DNA of 64,000 nucleotides from Thalassospira lucentensis MCCC 1A00383 = DSM 14000 (GTDB lineage Bacteria > Pseudomonadota > Alphaproteobacteria > Rhodospirillales > Thalassospiraceae): NCBI RefSeq assembly GCF_000421265.1, contig NZ_ATWN01000011.1:62001-126000 (forward strand), in the 5' to 3' direction. Each line of letters opens with the position of its first letter. Position 1 is the stretch's first letter. The notes below the pieces were generated by a model. It did not search any database. It was not told the DNA's origin and saw nothing but the letters and a program-made list of their open reading frames with translations. Positions 24,246-33,605 of this stretch are shown here, piece after piece. The position numbers were made by a program, and so were the translations under genes.

Positions 24246-25772
24246 ATGACCACTTCATCCCCAGACAGCATTCTGTTGCACCCCGGCGACAATGTTGAAA
24301 TTGCGCTCGGCAATCTGGCCAAGGGTGCCCGGCTTTCCCAAAGTGAGGTTCTCTTGAGTGCACCGGTCACACGCGGGCATAAAATCGCCATCCGCCCGAT
24401 TGCGGCTGGTGACCCGGTGCTGCGCTATGGTCAGATTATCGGGGCGGCCACCACCGATATTGCGCCGGGCGATCATGTTCATACCCACAATATCGGCATG
24501 AGCGAACATCGCCAGAACTATGACTTTGCCAAGGATATCGCAGCACTGCCTGCTGCCACCGAGCAGAAATTCTTTATGGGGTATCCGCGCAGTGACGGAC
24601 GGTTTGGCACCCGTAATTATATCGGTGTACTGACCTCGGTAAATTGTTCGGGCAGCGTCGCGCGCTTCATGGCCGAGCAGGCAGAAAAAACCAGCTGGTT
24701 TGCCGAACTTGAAAATGTCGATGGCATTGTGCCCATCGTCCATGGCAGCGGCTGTGGCATGGGCCGCCATGACGAAGGCTATGACACCCTGTTTCGCACC
24801 TTATCAGGTTACGCCAAACATCCGAACTTTGGCGGTATCTTGCTTGTCGGGTTGGGGTGCGAGGCCATGCAGGTCGAAGATTTGGTCGGGGCGGAAAAGC
24901 TGCGTCATGATGGCAACTTCCATTACATGACCATTCAAAACAGTGGCGGCACCCGCCAAACCGTCGAACGCGGTGTGGATATCCTGCGCGACATCGCCCT
25001 TCGCGCCAATAAGGTCAAACGCGTGCGTGTTCCGGCATCCGAACTGATCGTTGGATTGCAGTGTGGTGGATCGGACGGATATTCCGGCATCACTGCCAAC
25101 CCTGCTCTTGGATATGCTTCCGACCTTCTGGTCCGGCAGGGCGGCACCACCATTTTATCGGAAACACCGGAAATTTATGGCGCAGAACACCTTCTGACCC
25201 GACGTGCCATAAACGTGGAAGTCGGCCAGAAACTGGTTGATCGGATCAACTGGTGGGAAAACTATACGTCTGTGCGCGGCGGTGAAATGAACAACAACCC
25301 ATCACCCGGCAACAAACGCGGCGGCCTGACAACCATTTTGGAAAAGTCACTCGGGGCCGTTGCCAAGGGTGGCACAGCACCGCTGACAGACGTTTATCAG
25401 TTCGGCCAGATCATCGATAAGAAGGGCTTTGTCTTTATGGACAGCCCCGGGTATGACCCCTGCTCGGTGACCGGTCAAATCGCCAGTGGCGCGACCCTGA
25501 TTGCTTTTACCACCGGTCGTGGATCGGTGTCGGGATATATCCCAAGCCCGTGCATCAAGCTTTCGACCAACACGGCGATGTATGAAAACATGCACGAAGA
25601 CATGGACATCAATTGCGGTGACATTGCCGACGGGAATGTCACCATCGAAGACAAAGGCCACGAAATATTCGAAATGTTCCTGCGCGTCGCATCAGGAACC
25701 GAAAGCAAAAGCGAAGCCCTTGGCTTTGGCAATGCCGAATTCGTCCCGTGGCAAATCGGCGCTGTGATGTAG
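24246..25772 (+). CDS. altronate/galactarate dehydratase family protein (UxaA family)
   Basis: A 508-residue protein of the UxaA/GarD family, iron-dependent dehydratases acting on sugar acids. It has an N-terminal SAF-like domain (about 10-85, with ending GDHVHTHNI) and a large C-terminal domain. Motifs there include GYPRSDGRFGTRNYIGV, VPIVHGSGCGMG, GLQCGGSDGYSGITANPALG and MDSPGYDPCSVTGQIASGA; the conserved cysteines are those of the family. ATG 24246 is chosen because it begins the SAF domain and follows AGAGG. It closes the dctPQM operon, so it probably dehydrates the imported acid. Altronate and galactarate are both possible; sequence alone does not decide. Confidence 0.88.
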   Translation: MTTSSPDSILLHPGDNVEIALGNLAKGARLSQSEVLLSAPVTRGHKIAIRPIAAGDPVLRYGQIIGAATTDIAPGDHVHTHNIGMSEHRQNYDFAKDIAALPAATEQKFFMGYPRSDGRFGTRNYIGVLTSVNCSGSVARFMAEQAEKTSWFAELENVDGIVPIVHGSGCGMGRHDEGYDTLFRTLSGYAKHPNFGGILLVGLGCEAMQVEDLVGAEKLRHDGNFHYMTIQNSGGTRQTVERGVDILRDIALRANKVKRVRVPASELIVGLQCGGSDGYSGITANPALGYASDLLVRQGGTTILSETPEIYGAEHLLTRRAINVEVGQKLVDRINWWENYTSVRGGEMNNNPSPGNKRGGLTTILEKSLGAVAKGGTAPLTDVYQFGQIIDKKGFVFMDSPGYDPCSVTGQIASGATLIAFTTGRGSVSGYIPSPCIKLSTNTAMYENMHEDMDINCGDIADGNVTIEDKGHEIFEMFLRVASGTESKSEALGFGNAEFVPWQIGAVM

Positions 25773-25863
25773 GACGATATTGCTTGCCTGTTTGACTGAT
25801 AACGATGCCCCGGCGTAGCATCGCGGGCATAAACCCACATCGGTTAAAAAGGACACTGCGGAC

Positions 25864-26529
25864 ATGGCCCGGAACCACAATCGGACTTTCGTGATCATCG
25901 GGCTTGGCACCGTGGGCAGTACGGTTGCCTCTGATCTGGTGCGGTATGGCAATCACGTCATGGGCATTGATATCAACGAAAAATCGGTGGCCGCCCTGTC
26001 TGATACCCTGTCAGAAGCCGTCATCGCCGATGGCCGGGATGAAGAAGCCCTTCGCGAGGCCGGGGTCGATAAATTTGATGTGGCCTTGATTGCGATTGGC
26101 GAAGACCTGGAAGCCAACATTCTCTGCACGATGAATGTCAAAATGCTTGGCGTGAAAACTGTCTGGGTCAAGGCGATCAACAAGACCCATCACCGTATCC
26201 TGACAAAACTCGAACCTGATCGGGTTATCTTGCCCGAACAGGAAATCGGCCAGCACATCGCCCAGAAACTTCATAACCCCGCAGTCCGCGATTACCTGAG
26301 CCTTGGCAATGGCACGCATGTCATCAATTTTCAAACGCCCGACTCACTGAATGGGCAAACGGTCGATTCCCTTGATCTGGAAAAGACCTATGATCTGCGC
26401 TGTCTTGGCCTGTCACGCGGATCGGATTTCGTAAGTTGCGAATCCGGTGCCGTCACCATCGCAGAAGGCGACAGGCTCCTGATACTTGGACGCCGTGAAA
26501 ACCTGCGCAAATTCAGCGACGGCGTCTAA
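25864..26529 (+). CDS. TrkA-type potassium channel regulatory subunit (KtrA/TrkA)
   Basis: A 221-residue RCK protein. The N-terminal nucleotide-binding fold has GLGTVGSTVASDL (residues 13-25) followed by the acidic end of beta-2 (MGIDINEKSV), which selects NAD(H) or ATP. The C-terminal TrkA-C domain covers about 140-221. It gates the TrkH/KtrB-type channel encoded five bases downstream. At about 220 residues it is a single-unit KtrA/TrkA form, not the doubled E. coli TrkA. Confidence 0.92.
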   Translation: MARNHNRTFVIIGLGTVGSTVASDLVRYGNHVMGIDINEKSVAALSDTLSEAVIADGRDEEALREAGVDKFDVALIAIGEDLEANILCTMNVKMLGVKTVWVKAINKTHHRILTKLEPDRVILPEQEIGQHIAQKLHNPAVRDYLSLGNGTHVINFQTPDSLNGQTVDSLDLEKTYDLRCLGLSRGSDFVSCESGAVTIAEGDRLLILGRRENLRKFSDGV

Positions 26530-26534
26530 AAAAC

Positions 26535-27878
26535 ATGCAAATCTTTTTTCCGAACCGCCCCGGAACGCCGATCCGCATTCCACCGCCGCTTTTGCTGTCG
26601 GTTCTTTATCTTGCCCTTATCCTGATCGGGGCGGGTGTTCTGTCATTGCCGATTTCGGTCACCACACCAACGACCTTTTCTGACGCCCTGTTTACCGCCA
26701 CATCTGCGGTCACGGTCACCGGGCTCTCGGTGGTTGATACCGGCACAAACTTCACCCTGTTTGGTCAGGCCGCCATTCTGATCATGATACAGCTTGGCGG
26801 ATTGGGGTTGATGACCTTTGCCGCCCTTGTCCTATCTGTTCTCGGCCTGCCGATCGGGCTTAGCCATCACACCTATTTGCGCGAAGACCTTAGTCAAACG
26901 TCCCTTGATCGTCTGGTCGGGCTGGTCAAAACCATCCTGCGGGTTGTTCTGATCTGCGAACTGATCGGGGCGGCTTTGTTGCTTCTGGTTTTTGTGCCTG
27001 AGTTTGGCCTTATCAAGGGCCTGTGGTTTTCGGTTTTCCATTCTGTTTCGGCCTTTAACAATGCCGGTTTTTCCCTGATGCCCGACAGCCTGACCCACTG
27101 GGCCACCAACCCGGTCGTCAATCTGGTTATTCCCGGTCTTTTGGTAATTGGCGGCATTGGGTTCAGTGTCATTTCCGATATGTCACAACATCGCACGTGG
27201 CAGCGCCTATCAATGCACAGCAAGATAATGCTGTCGGGCACCGCCATTCTGACAATCTGGTCGGTGGCGGTGTTTGCCATTCTGGAATGGAACAATCCCG
27301 GCACGCTTGGCGCCTACCCCAATATTTTCGACAAGCTTCAAATCAGCTGGTTTCAAGGGCTGACCACGCGCACCGCCGGGTTCAATACTGTCGATATCGG
27401 CTCCATCCACGACACCACGGCATTGATGTTCGTGCTTTTAATGGTGATCGGCGCGGGTAGCACATCGACCGCAGGCGGGATCAAGGTCACCACCTTTATC
27501 GTTCTTATTCTGGCGACCATTGCCTTTTTCAAACGCCACAATCAGCTGCATGCCTTTGGGCGCAGCATTGGACTTGAAGAAGTCATGAAGGTACTCGCCC
27601 TAACCATGATTTCCATCTTCGTCATCATGCTGGGCATTTTCCTGATCACCATTTCACATGATGGCGATTTTCTTGATCTGGTGTTTGAAGTCACATCCGC
27701 ATTCGGGACTGTCGGCCTATCGCGCGGCACGACCGGCGAGCTTGACACCGCCGGGCGCATTATCATCGGGGTGATCATGTTTATCGGCCGTGTCGGCCCG
27801 CTGACCCTTGGCTTTTTCCTCGCCCGGCGCATTCCGCCACGGATTTCCTATCCCGCCAGTCAGGTCTATCTCGGCTAA
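26535..27878 (+). CDS. TrkH family potassium uptake protein
   Basis: A 447-residue channel-like membrane protein with four repeats of a transmembrane-pore-transmembrane unit. Selectivity-filter-like segments are recognisable at FTATSAVTVTGLSVVDT, VFHSVSAFNNAGFSLM, GLTTRTAGFNTVDIG and FEVTSAFGTVGLSRGT, each with the key Gly. It forms the K+ path controlled by the upstream TrkA-type subunit. The size and single-unit partner fit the KtrAB type. Its end is only three bases from the convergent cupin gene, with no obvious terminator between. Confidence 0.93.
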   Translation: MQIFFPNRPGTPIRIPPPLLLSVLYLALILIGAGVLSLPISVTTPTTFSDALFTATSAVTVTGLSVVDTGTNFTLFGQAAILIMIQLGGLGLMTFAALVLSVLGLPIGLSHHTYLREDLSQTSLDRLVGLVKTILRVVLICELIGAALLLLVFVPEFGLIKGLWFSVFHSVSAFNNAGFSLMPDSLTHWATNPVVNLVIPGLLVIGGIGFSVISDMSQHRTWQRLSMHSKIMLSGTAILTIWSVAVFAILEWNNPGTLGAYPNIFDKLQISWFQGLTTRTAGFNTVDIGSIHDTTALMFVLLMVIGAGSTSTAGGIKVTTFIVLILATIAFFKRHNQLHAFGRSIGLEEVMKVLALTMISIFVIMLGIFLITISHDGDFLDLVFEVTSAFGTVGLSRGTTGELDTAGRIIIGVIMFIGRVGPLTLGFFLARRIPPRISYPASQVYLG

Positions 27879-27881
27879 AGC

Positions 27882-28211
27882 TCAATCGACCACAAACAGG
27901 GTTGCACCAGTTTGCGTCGATGACCGGTGGGCTTCGGCGTTATCGGCCACCTGATAACTCATCCCCGGTTTCAGGGTATAGGTCCGGCCATCTTCAAGCT
28001 CGGTGACCAACTCGCCTTCGAGACACAACAAGATATGCCCTTTGCTGCACCAGTGATCAGCAAGATAGCCCGGCGAATATGTCACCATCCGGACCCGGAT
28101 CGGGCCAAAGTTCTGGGTGCGCCATGTCGCCATACCCGTGTCACCGCGATGTTCAGTCGGCTCAATACGCGACCAGTCAGTGGTCCCAAAGGGCAGATTG
28201 GCAATATCCAT
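27882..28211 (-). CDS. DHCW-motif cupin-fold protein
   Basis: A 109-residue single-domain cupin. The motif ADHWCSKGHILLCLEGEL (about residues 50-67) has the Asp-His-Trp-Cys and the following His of the DHCW-motif cupin group, and a second beta-barrel half ends at SYQVADNAEAH. Function of this group is unknown. The start at ATG 28211 gives the usual family length; the frame remains open to a GTG at 28250. It is convergent with trkH and divergent from the nucleotidyltransferase gene. Confidence 0.82.
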   Translation of the reverse strand: MDIANLPFGTTDWSRIEPTEHRGDTGMATWRTQNFGPIRVRMVTYSPGYLADHWCSKGHILLCLEGELVTELEDGRTYTLKPGMSYQVADNAEAHRSSTQTGATLFVVD

Positions 28212-28353
28212 GGGGGTATCTTTCAAAAGGAAGGTAAGGCGGAACGCCACGCCAAACTATGCCTCCAACCCCCGCCCGGTCAATCACCTCAAACAGGCAT
28301 CCGCCATATCAGTTAAACGCGGTATTAATCTTTACCCTATAGGCAGATAGTGG

Positions 28354-29325
28354 GTGATTAACGAGTCGCACCAAAGGACTGACCGCATCTTGTTACCGGC
28401 AACCATCGCAACCAACCAAAATTACTCTGCACACCGTTTGGCGGAAATGCGCGACGCATTGGCTAAACGCCTGCATGGCGATACCTTTTGCGTGGTTGTG
28501 ACCGGGTCCTATGGACGGCACGAAGCATCGGACCAATCCGACCTTGATTACTTCATCATCGGGCGTGAAGCCGAACGAAGCCAAGCCCCGCACCGTGATG
28601 TCGCCGATATTCTGGGCAAGATGGTCACCAAGAAACCCGCAGTAAACGGCCCGTTTTCATCTTATATCACCGCCGAAGAACTGGTGAACCGGATCGGGCT
28701 TGACGGTGATACCAATTCCATCACCACCAGGCGCTTGCTGTTCTTGCTCGAATGCGAATGGCTGTACAATGAGGCGGGCAAACGTAAATTCTTTGACGAC
28801 CTGATTGCCAATTACGTCACGACCACGGTGACACGCGAGTCAATCGCGCGCTTTTTGGTCAATGACGTCATCCGCTATTACCGCACCATCAGCGTTGATT
28901 TTGAAATCAAAACCCGCGAAGGCGACGCCAGCAAGGCATGGGCACCGCGCCGCTTAAAACTCGTATTCTCACGGAAAATGCTTTATTTCGGCGGTATTAT
29001 TGCGGCCGCTGAAACAGCAGATCGCGATTATGCGGGAAAACGCGAAAAACTGTCCGAACTTTTGCAGCTCCCGCCAATCACCCGTCTACAAACCGTGTTT
29101 GGTGCAAAAAGCCTTCCGGCACTCGACCTTTATGATCGGTTCCTGCGCGAACTTTCTGACCCGGAAGTCCGTGCACGCCTTGAAAAGGTCGGCCCCAATG
29201 ACCGCAATGATGCCGAATTGCGATCCTTGCTTGATGCAGGCAAAAACTTCTCACACGAACTGATCACGCTTTTAAAGGGGCGCTATGGCCCGGATCACCC
29301 GATTCACGAAGCGTTGCTGATGTAG
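28354..29325 (+). CDS. nucleotidyltransferase-domain protein
   Basis: A 323-residue protein with a pol-beta-type nucleotidyltransferase core near residue 48: GSYGRHEASDQSDLD, which supplies the Gly-Ser and the two metal-binding Asp of the GS-x9-DxD pattern. The remainder is helical (RRLLFLLECEWLYNE, FLVNDVIRYYRTISVDFE). It resembles GlnD/DUF294-like transferases in the core only and has no ACT or HD domain. The substrate is unknown. The start is a GTG at 28354. It converges on the isomerase gene at 29349. Confidence 0.75.
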   Translation: MINESHQRTDRILLPATIATNQNYSAHRLAEMRDALAKRLHGDTFCVVVTGSYGRHEASDQSDLDYFIIGREAERSQAPHRDVADILGKMVTKKPAVNGPFSSYITAEELVNRIGLDGDTNSITTRRLLFLLECEWLYNEAGKRKFFDDLIANYVTTTVTRESIARFLVNDVIRYYRTISVDFEIKTREGDASKAWAPRRLKLVFSRKMLYFGGIIAAAETADRDYAGKREKLSELLQLPPITRLQTVFGAKSLPALDLYDRFLRELSDPEVRARLEKVGPNDRNDAELRSLLDAGKNFSHELITLLKGRYGPDHPIHEALLM

Positions 29326-29348
29326 TCGAACGCGGCCCGGATTGGGCT

Positions 29349-29720
29349 TTAACGTTTCTCGGTCACATGCTTATGGTAATTCGCCCGATCAAGGTCATGT
29401 ACCTCGACACTAAATTGCACCGCATAATCCCCGACCAACCATTCCAGCCGGTCACACAGGGCCGCAAGGGCGGCTTCGCCGGTGGCAAATTTCACCGCCT
29501 CACTCCGCCCCGACAGCAACCGAATATCAAGATGCACCATGGCACTTTTGTCATCACCATCGGCAATCACAACATTTTCAAGCGGCGATAGGCGGGTCTT
29601 GAACGACGCCAGTTCGGCGTCGGTTTCTCGTGCAATGACATAATGAAGATCAACCGCGAGCTTGCGCAACTCATCGGCAATCGGAAGTTTGGCAGAATAT
29701 TCGATTTCAAGCTGGGGCAT
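29349..29720 (-). CDS. 5-carboxymethyl-2-hydroxymuconate isomerase family protein
   Basis: A 123-residue tautomerase-superfamily protein. Proline is residue 2 (MPQLEIEYSA), becoming the catalytic N-terminal Pro after Met removal. Other CHMI traits are ADELRKLAVDLHYVI and VHLDIRLLSGRSEAVK, where the arginine may bind substrate. CHMI belongs to homoprotocatechuate meta-cleavage, yet none of the other genes of that pathway is nearby, so the true substrate may differ. It sits between the convergent nucleotidyltransferase gene and the ahcY terminator. Confidence 0.85.
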   Translation of the reverse strand: MPQLEIEYSAKLPIADELRKLAVDLHYVIARETDAELASFKTRLSPLENVVIADGDDKSAMVHLDIRLLSGRSEAVKFATGEAALAALCDRLEWLVGDYAVQFSVEVHDLDRANYHKHVTEKR

Positions 29721-29780
29721 GATTTCTATCTCTTTGGTAGCGACCTGCTCCTTCTAACAAGGAACCTTGCCTGCTGAACA

Positions 29781-29814
29781 CAAAAAAGCCGACCCGAATG
29801 AACGGGTCGGCTTT
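29781..29814 (-). terminator. intrinsic terminator of ahcY
   Basis: A perfect 12-bp stem (29785-29796 with 29803-29814, core GCCGACCCG) and a 6-base loop lie 22 bases after the ahcY stop. On the minus strand the stem runs into TTTTTTG, a typical U tract. Confidence 0.88.
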
Positions 29815-29836
29815 GATGCAAATTGGCAAAGACCAA

Positions 29837-31132
29837 TTAGTAACGATAATGATCCGGCTTGAACGGACCCGCCTGCGGCACGCTGATATACTCAGCCTGT
29901 TCCTGCGACAGCTTGGTCAGTTTCACGCCAAGACGGTCAAGGTGCAGGGCTGCAACTTTCTCATCAAGGTGTTTAGGCAGGACATAAACTTCGTTTTTGT
30001 AGTTGGCGAAATTTTTCCAAAGTTCGATCTGGGCCAGCACCTGATTGGTGAAGGATGCCGACATTACAAAGCTCGGGTGGCCGGTTGCACAACCAAGGTT
30101 CACCAGACGGCCTTCGGCCAGAACGATCAAACGTTTGCCATCCGGAAATTCGACTTCGTCGACCTGCGGCTTAACATTGTCCCATTTGTAGTTCTTAAGC
30201 GACCCGATCTGGATTTCGGAATCAAAGTGACCGATGTTGCAGACAATTGCGCGGTCTTTCATCGCACGCATATGGTCAAGCGTGATGATGTCGATGTTGC
30301 CCGTGGTGGTGACAAAGATGTCGCCAACCGGGGCTGCGTCTTCCATCGTGGTGACTTCGTACCCTTCCATCGCGGCCTGCAATGCGCAGATCGGATCGAT
30401 TTCGGTCACAAGAACACGGGCACCCTGACTGCGAAGCGACGCAGCCGAACCTTTGCCAACATCACCAAAACCGGCAACAACACCGATTTTACCGGCAACC
30501 ATGACGTCGGTTGCACGTTTGATGCCATCGACCAGAGATTCACGGCAACCATAGAGGTTGTCGAATTTCGATTTGGTGACCGAGTCATTGACGTTGATCG
30601 CCGGGACCATAAGGGTGCCTTTTTTCGCCATTTCATAAAGGCGATGCACACCAGTGGTGGTTTCTTCCGACAGACCTTTGATGTCTTCGAGAAGTTCCGG
30701 GTATTTTTCGTGGATCAGCTGCGTAACGTCGCCGCCATCATCAAGGATCAGGTTCGGTTTCCAGCCGTTCGGGCCGGTAATGGTCTGCTCGATGCACCAC
30801 CAGAATTCTTCCTCGGTCTCGCCTTTCCAGGCAAATACCGGGATTTCAGCCGCCGCCATTGCTGCTGCTGCCTGATCCTGGGTCGAGAAGATGTTGCATG
30901 AAGACCAGCGAACTTCCGCGCCAAGTGCCGTCAGCGTCTCGATCAGAACCGCCGTCTGAATGGTCATGTGCAGGCAACCAACGATGCGTGCACCCGCAAG
31001 CGGCTGGGCAGTGCCATATTCTTCGCGCAGCGCCATCAGGCCCGGCATTTCGGTTTCAGCAATCGCAATTTCCTTGCGGCCCCATCCGGCCAGCGAGATG
31101 TCTGCGACCTTGCAATCAGTAAAGTTCGACAT
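29837..31132 (-). CDS. ahcY: adenosylhomocysteinase (SAH hydrolase)
   Basis: AhcY splits S-adenosylhomocysteine into adenosine and homocysteine, removing the inhibitor left by SAM-dependent methylation. The 431-residue protein has the NAD-binding [18 protein letters not shown] and [19 protein letters not shown], the substrate-site [14 protein letters not shown] and [13 protein letters not shown], and the C-terminal [12 protein letters not shown] used by the neighbouring subunit. The start at 31132 follows GGAGA; an in-frame ATG 42 bases upstream is not supported. It follows ptsI in the conserved alphaproteobacterial order but has its own 250-base leader with a palindromic operator. Confidence 0.96.
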   Translation of the reverse strand: MSNFTDCKVADISLAGWGRKEIAIAETEMPGLMALREEYGTAQPLAGARIVGCLHMTIQTAVLIETLTALGAEVRWSSCNIFSTQDQAAAAMAAAEIPVFAWKGETEEEFWWCIEQTITGPNGWKPNLILDDGGDVTQLIHEKYPELLEDIKGLSEETTTGVHRLYEMAKKGTLMVPAINVNDSVTKSKFDNLYGCRESLVDGIKRATDVMVAGKIGVVAGFGDVGKGSAASLRSQGARVLVTEIDPICALQAAMEGYEVTTMEDAAPVGDIFVTTTGNIDIITLDHMRAMKDRAIVCNIGHFDSEIQIGSLKNYKWDNVKPQVDEVEFPDGKRLIVLAEGRLVNLGCATGHPSFVMSASFTNQVLAQIELWKNFANYKNEVYVLPKHLDEKVAALHLDRLGVKLTKLSQEQAEYISVPQAGPFKPDHYRY

Positions 31133-31235
31133 GTCGTCTCCAATCAAACACAAATTGCGCATCCGCAATGACATCTGTCTTGCAGCTACGCCGATAAATT
31201 CTTTGGCAGTCGTTTATTCGACTGCGATGGAAGAC

Positions 31236-31255
31236 ATATAAAGATTTCTTTATAT
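31236..31255. promoter_or_regulatory. palindromic operator upstream of ahcY (SahR-like)
   Basis: ATATAAAGA (31236-31244) and TCTTTATAT (31247-31255) are perfect 9-bp arms with a 2-base centre, about 105 bases before the ahcY start. In many Proteobacteria an ArsR-family repressor, SahR, controls SAH recycling from an AT-rich palindrome at this place. The identification as a SahR site is inference; the symmetry is directly visible. Confidence 0.55.
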
Positions 31256-31385
31256 CTTTTTCAAGTCTTTTCTTGCATCAAATTTCAACGCGCAAAATTA
31301 CATCCTGCTTTCGACCGACAAAAGTCGAGCAAGATCAAAAGGTCATCATAAATTGTATGAGGATAAAACCTGTGCTGAGTTTCGA

Positions 31386-33137
31386 TCAGGCCAGATCGTT
31401 GAAATCATCAAGCATCACGGCGATGCGGGCCTGATCCCATTGTTCCATCACGCGATCCGCCTGATGTTTGGAATTGCGCGTATCAAGACGCCGCAGACGT
31501 TGCTTAACCAGCAACAAATTCACCGGCGACATCGATAAATTACGCAGACCAAAGCCAATGAATAATGGAATATAGCGCGGATCACCGGCCATTTCGCCAC
31601 AGACACTGACCGGAATACCGCGTTCGTTTGACAGTTTGATCACATCGCGGATCAGACGCAGCACCGATGGATGCAAGGGGTCAAAAAGCCCCGCCACCTG
31701 ATCATCGGTACGATCAATCGCCAGCGTATACTGGGTTAAATCATTGGTCCCAATGGCAAAGAAATCGCATTCGCGCGCCAGCGTATCCACCGCAATGGCC
31801 GCGGCCGGGATTTCAATCATCGCCCCAAGTGGGGGCAGATCATCGGGGATTGCATGGCCCTGTTTGCGCAGCCGTTTGGCCACCGCCTCATAAATATGGC
31901 GTGCCCGCGTCATTTCATGAACACTGACCACCATCGGGATCAGGACGCGCACCTTACCATGAAGGGACGCACGCAAAATTGCGCCAAACTGGGCCTCAAG
32001 AAGTTCCGGTTTGCGCAGCGACAACCGCACACCGCGCAGGCCAAGGGCTGGGTTCGGCCCGGTTCCCATATCCGCCTGAAGCGCAACCGCAAGCTTTTCC
32101 CCCCCGATATCAAGAGTCCGGATCGTGACGGGCTTGCCATCCATCCGTTTTACGATATCGGCGAGTTCTGCGTATTGTTCGTCCTCATCGGGCAGGTAAT
32201 CCTTGTTCATAAACATGAACTCGCTGCGCAGAAGGCCAATCCCGGTTGCGCCGTTTTCAAGGGCGGCGGAAAGCTCGATTGGCAATTCGATGTTGGCGTG
32301 CAAATCAATATCAACCCCGTCGCGGGTCGCCGACGGCACATCGCGCAAGGATGCAAGCTTGTTACGCGCGGCCAACCAATCTTCACGGCGCTGGGTATAA
32401 TGGGCGATATCGGCATCAGTGGGCGCAAGGATGACTTCACCCCGCCCCCCATCGACAATGATCTGATCGCCTCCTGAAACCCCGCGAATGATATCAGCCG
32501 CCCCAAGGACGGCGGGAATACCAAGTGAACGCGCCATAATCGCGGTATGCCCCTCTGCCCCGCCAAGGGCGGTGACAAAGGCGGTCAACTGGCCGGGTTC
32601 AAACCGGGCCATGTCCGCCGGGCTGACATCCTCGGCAATCAGGATCGCGCCGGTGGGCGCCATGTCGGCCGCCCGATCAGTTTCGCCGATCAAACAGCGC
32701 ATCAGGCGCAAACCAACTTCGCGGATGTCAGATGCGCGTGCGGCGATATAACGATCATCAATGCCCGAAAACTGATTGGCGATGACGTCGATGACTTCGC
32801 TGACCGCATGCACGGCATTAAGCTTGCGCGACACAATCAGTTCTTCCGCCCCGCGCACCAGACGCGATTCGGTCAGCATATGAACATAGGCATCCAGCAG
32901 GAAACCAAGTTCCTCGGATGCGGCACTTCCAGCATTGGCAGATTGTGATTTCAGACGCTTGAGCTGATCAATACTTTGCGCAACGCCATCATGAAGGCGT
33001 TTGCTTTCGGCCTGAACGGCATCCTCGGCAATCGGTTTACGGCTGACCTGAATATATTGGCGGTCCAGAACAAACGCCCGACCAATCACAATCCCGCCAG
33101 ATGCCCCCAGCCCGGTTATAATCCGCCGGCCGGCCAT
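31386..33137 (-). CDS. ptsI: phosphoenolpyruvate-protein phosphotransferase (PTS enzyme I)
   Basis: Enzyme I takes phosphate from PEP and passes it to HPr. The 583-residue protein has the swivelling domain with the active histidine H197 (GGAEGHTAIMARS), the PEP-binding TIM barrel with LLRSEFMFM and TLDIGGEKLA, and the catalytic Cys in CGEMAGDP near the C-terminus. It lacks the N-terminal GAF domain of EI-Ntr (PtsP). I start at ATG 33137, which gives the standard N-terminus MAGRRIITGLGASGGI; a TTG 15 codons upstream is possible. It ends the hprK-rapZ-manX-ptsH-ptsI series. No sugar permease gene is nearby, so the chain is probably regulatory. Confidence 0.94.
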   Translation of the reverse strand: MAGRRIITGLGASGGIVIGRAFVLDRQYIQVSRKPIAEDAVQAESKRLHDGVAQSIDQLKRLKSQSANAGSAASEELGFLLDAYVHMLTESRLVRGAEELIVSRKLNAVHAVSEVIDVIANQFSGIDDRYIAARASDIREVGLRLMRCLIGETDRAADMAPTGAILIAEDVSPADMARFEPGQLTAFVTALGGAEGHTAIMARSLGIPAVLGAADIIRGVSGGDQIIVDGGRGEVILAPTDADIAHYTQRREDWLAARNKLASLRDVPSATRDGVDIDLHANIELPIELSAALENGATGIGLLRSEFMFMNKDYLPDEDEQYAELADIVKRMDGKPVTIRTLDIGGEKLAVALQADMGTGPNPALGLRGVRLSLRKPELLEAQFGAILRASLHGKVRVLIPMVVSVHEMTRARHIYEAVAKRLRKQGHAIPDDLPPLGAMIEIPAAAIAVDTLARECDFFAIGTNDLTQYTLAIDRTDDQVAGLFDPLHPSVLRLIRDVIKLSNERGIPVSVCGEMAGDPRYIPLFIGFGLRNLSMSPVNLLLVKQRLRRLDTRNSKHQADRVMEQWDQARIAVMLDDFNDLA

Positions 33138-33253
33138 TGCGTTTTCATCGGATATGGATTGGTCTTTTGGGGGAACTGTCAAACCAGATCTTCTGCCAAC
33201 TCGTTCTTGTTATTTCCTGAAAGCCGTCAGTTCTTTATACCGCAAAGAAGCGG

Positions 33254-33529
33254 TTATTCTTCATCAAACTTGTCATCGACAAGCTCGTTTAAGGCTTCAA
33301 TCGCCTTTTTGGCGTCAGGTCCGACAGCCTCGACCTCGATCTCGGTGCCGATGGATGCGGCCAGCATCATAAGCCCCATGATCGAAACACCTGAAACCTC
33401 GGTACCACGGTTGCGCACCATGATCGCCGATTCAAACTCACCGGCCAGTTTAACAAATTTCGCCGCAGCACGGGCATGCAATCCGCGCTGGTTACTGATT
33501 GTTAAAATGCGTTTTTCCTTCTGCGCCAT
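33254..33529 (-). CDS. ptsH: phosphocarrier protein HPr
   Basis: A 91-residue HPr. The phosphorylatable histidine is H18 in RGLHARAA and the regulatory serine is S49 in VSIMGLMML, the residue targeted by HprK. It receives phosphate from EI and donates it to the EIIA-Man-type protein encoded just upstream. The HprK gene in the same cluster implies that Ser phosphorylation is used. Gene order manX-ptsH-ptsI is intact, with a hairpin between manX and ptsH. Confidence 0.96.
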   Translation of the reverse strand: MAQKEKRILTISNQRGLHARAAAKFVKLAGEFESAIMVRNRGTEVSGVSIMGLMMLAASIGTEIEVEAVGPDAKKAIEALNELVDDKFDEE

Positions 33530-33555
33530 CTATGTCCCCGCGGTATGTCCCCACT

Positions 33556-33584
33556 GGCCGGACACGCATTTTTCACGTCCGGCC
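33556..33584 (-). other. intercistronic stem-loop between manX and ptsH
   Basis: GGCCGGAC (33556-33563) and GTCCGGCC (33577-33584) pair perfectly with a 13-base loop containing a T/A run. It lies in the 76-base gap between manX and ptsH on the minus strand and could modulate readthrough or stability. It is not followed by a U tract. Confidence 0.5.
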
Positions 33585-33605
33585 CTGATTTTATTGTTTT
33601 AAGTC

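Noticed and set aside
29798-30901. 367-codon open frame on the plus strand
   Set aside because: It lies entirely antisense to ahcY, whose protein motifs are unmistakable; long antisense frames are common at this base composition.
31133-31260. SAH or SAM riboswitch in the ahcY leader
   Set aside because: I could not recognise the conserved core or pseudoknot of the SAH, SAM-I or SAM-II classes; the palindromic operator explains the symmetry better.
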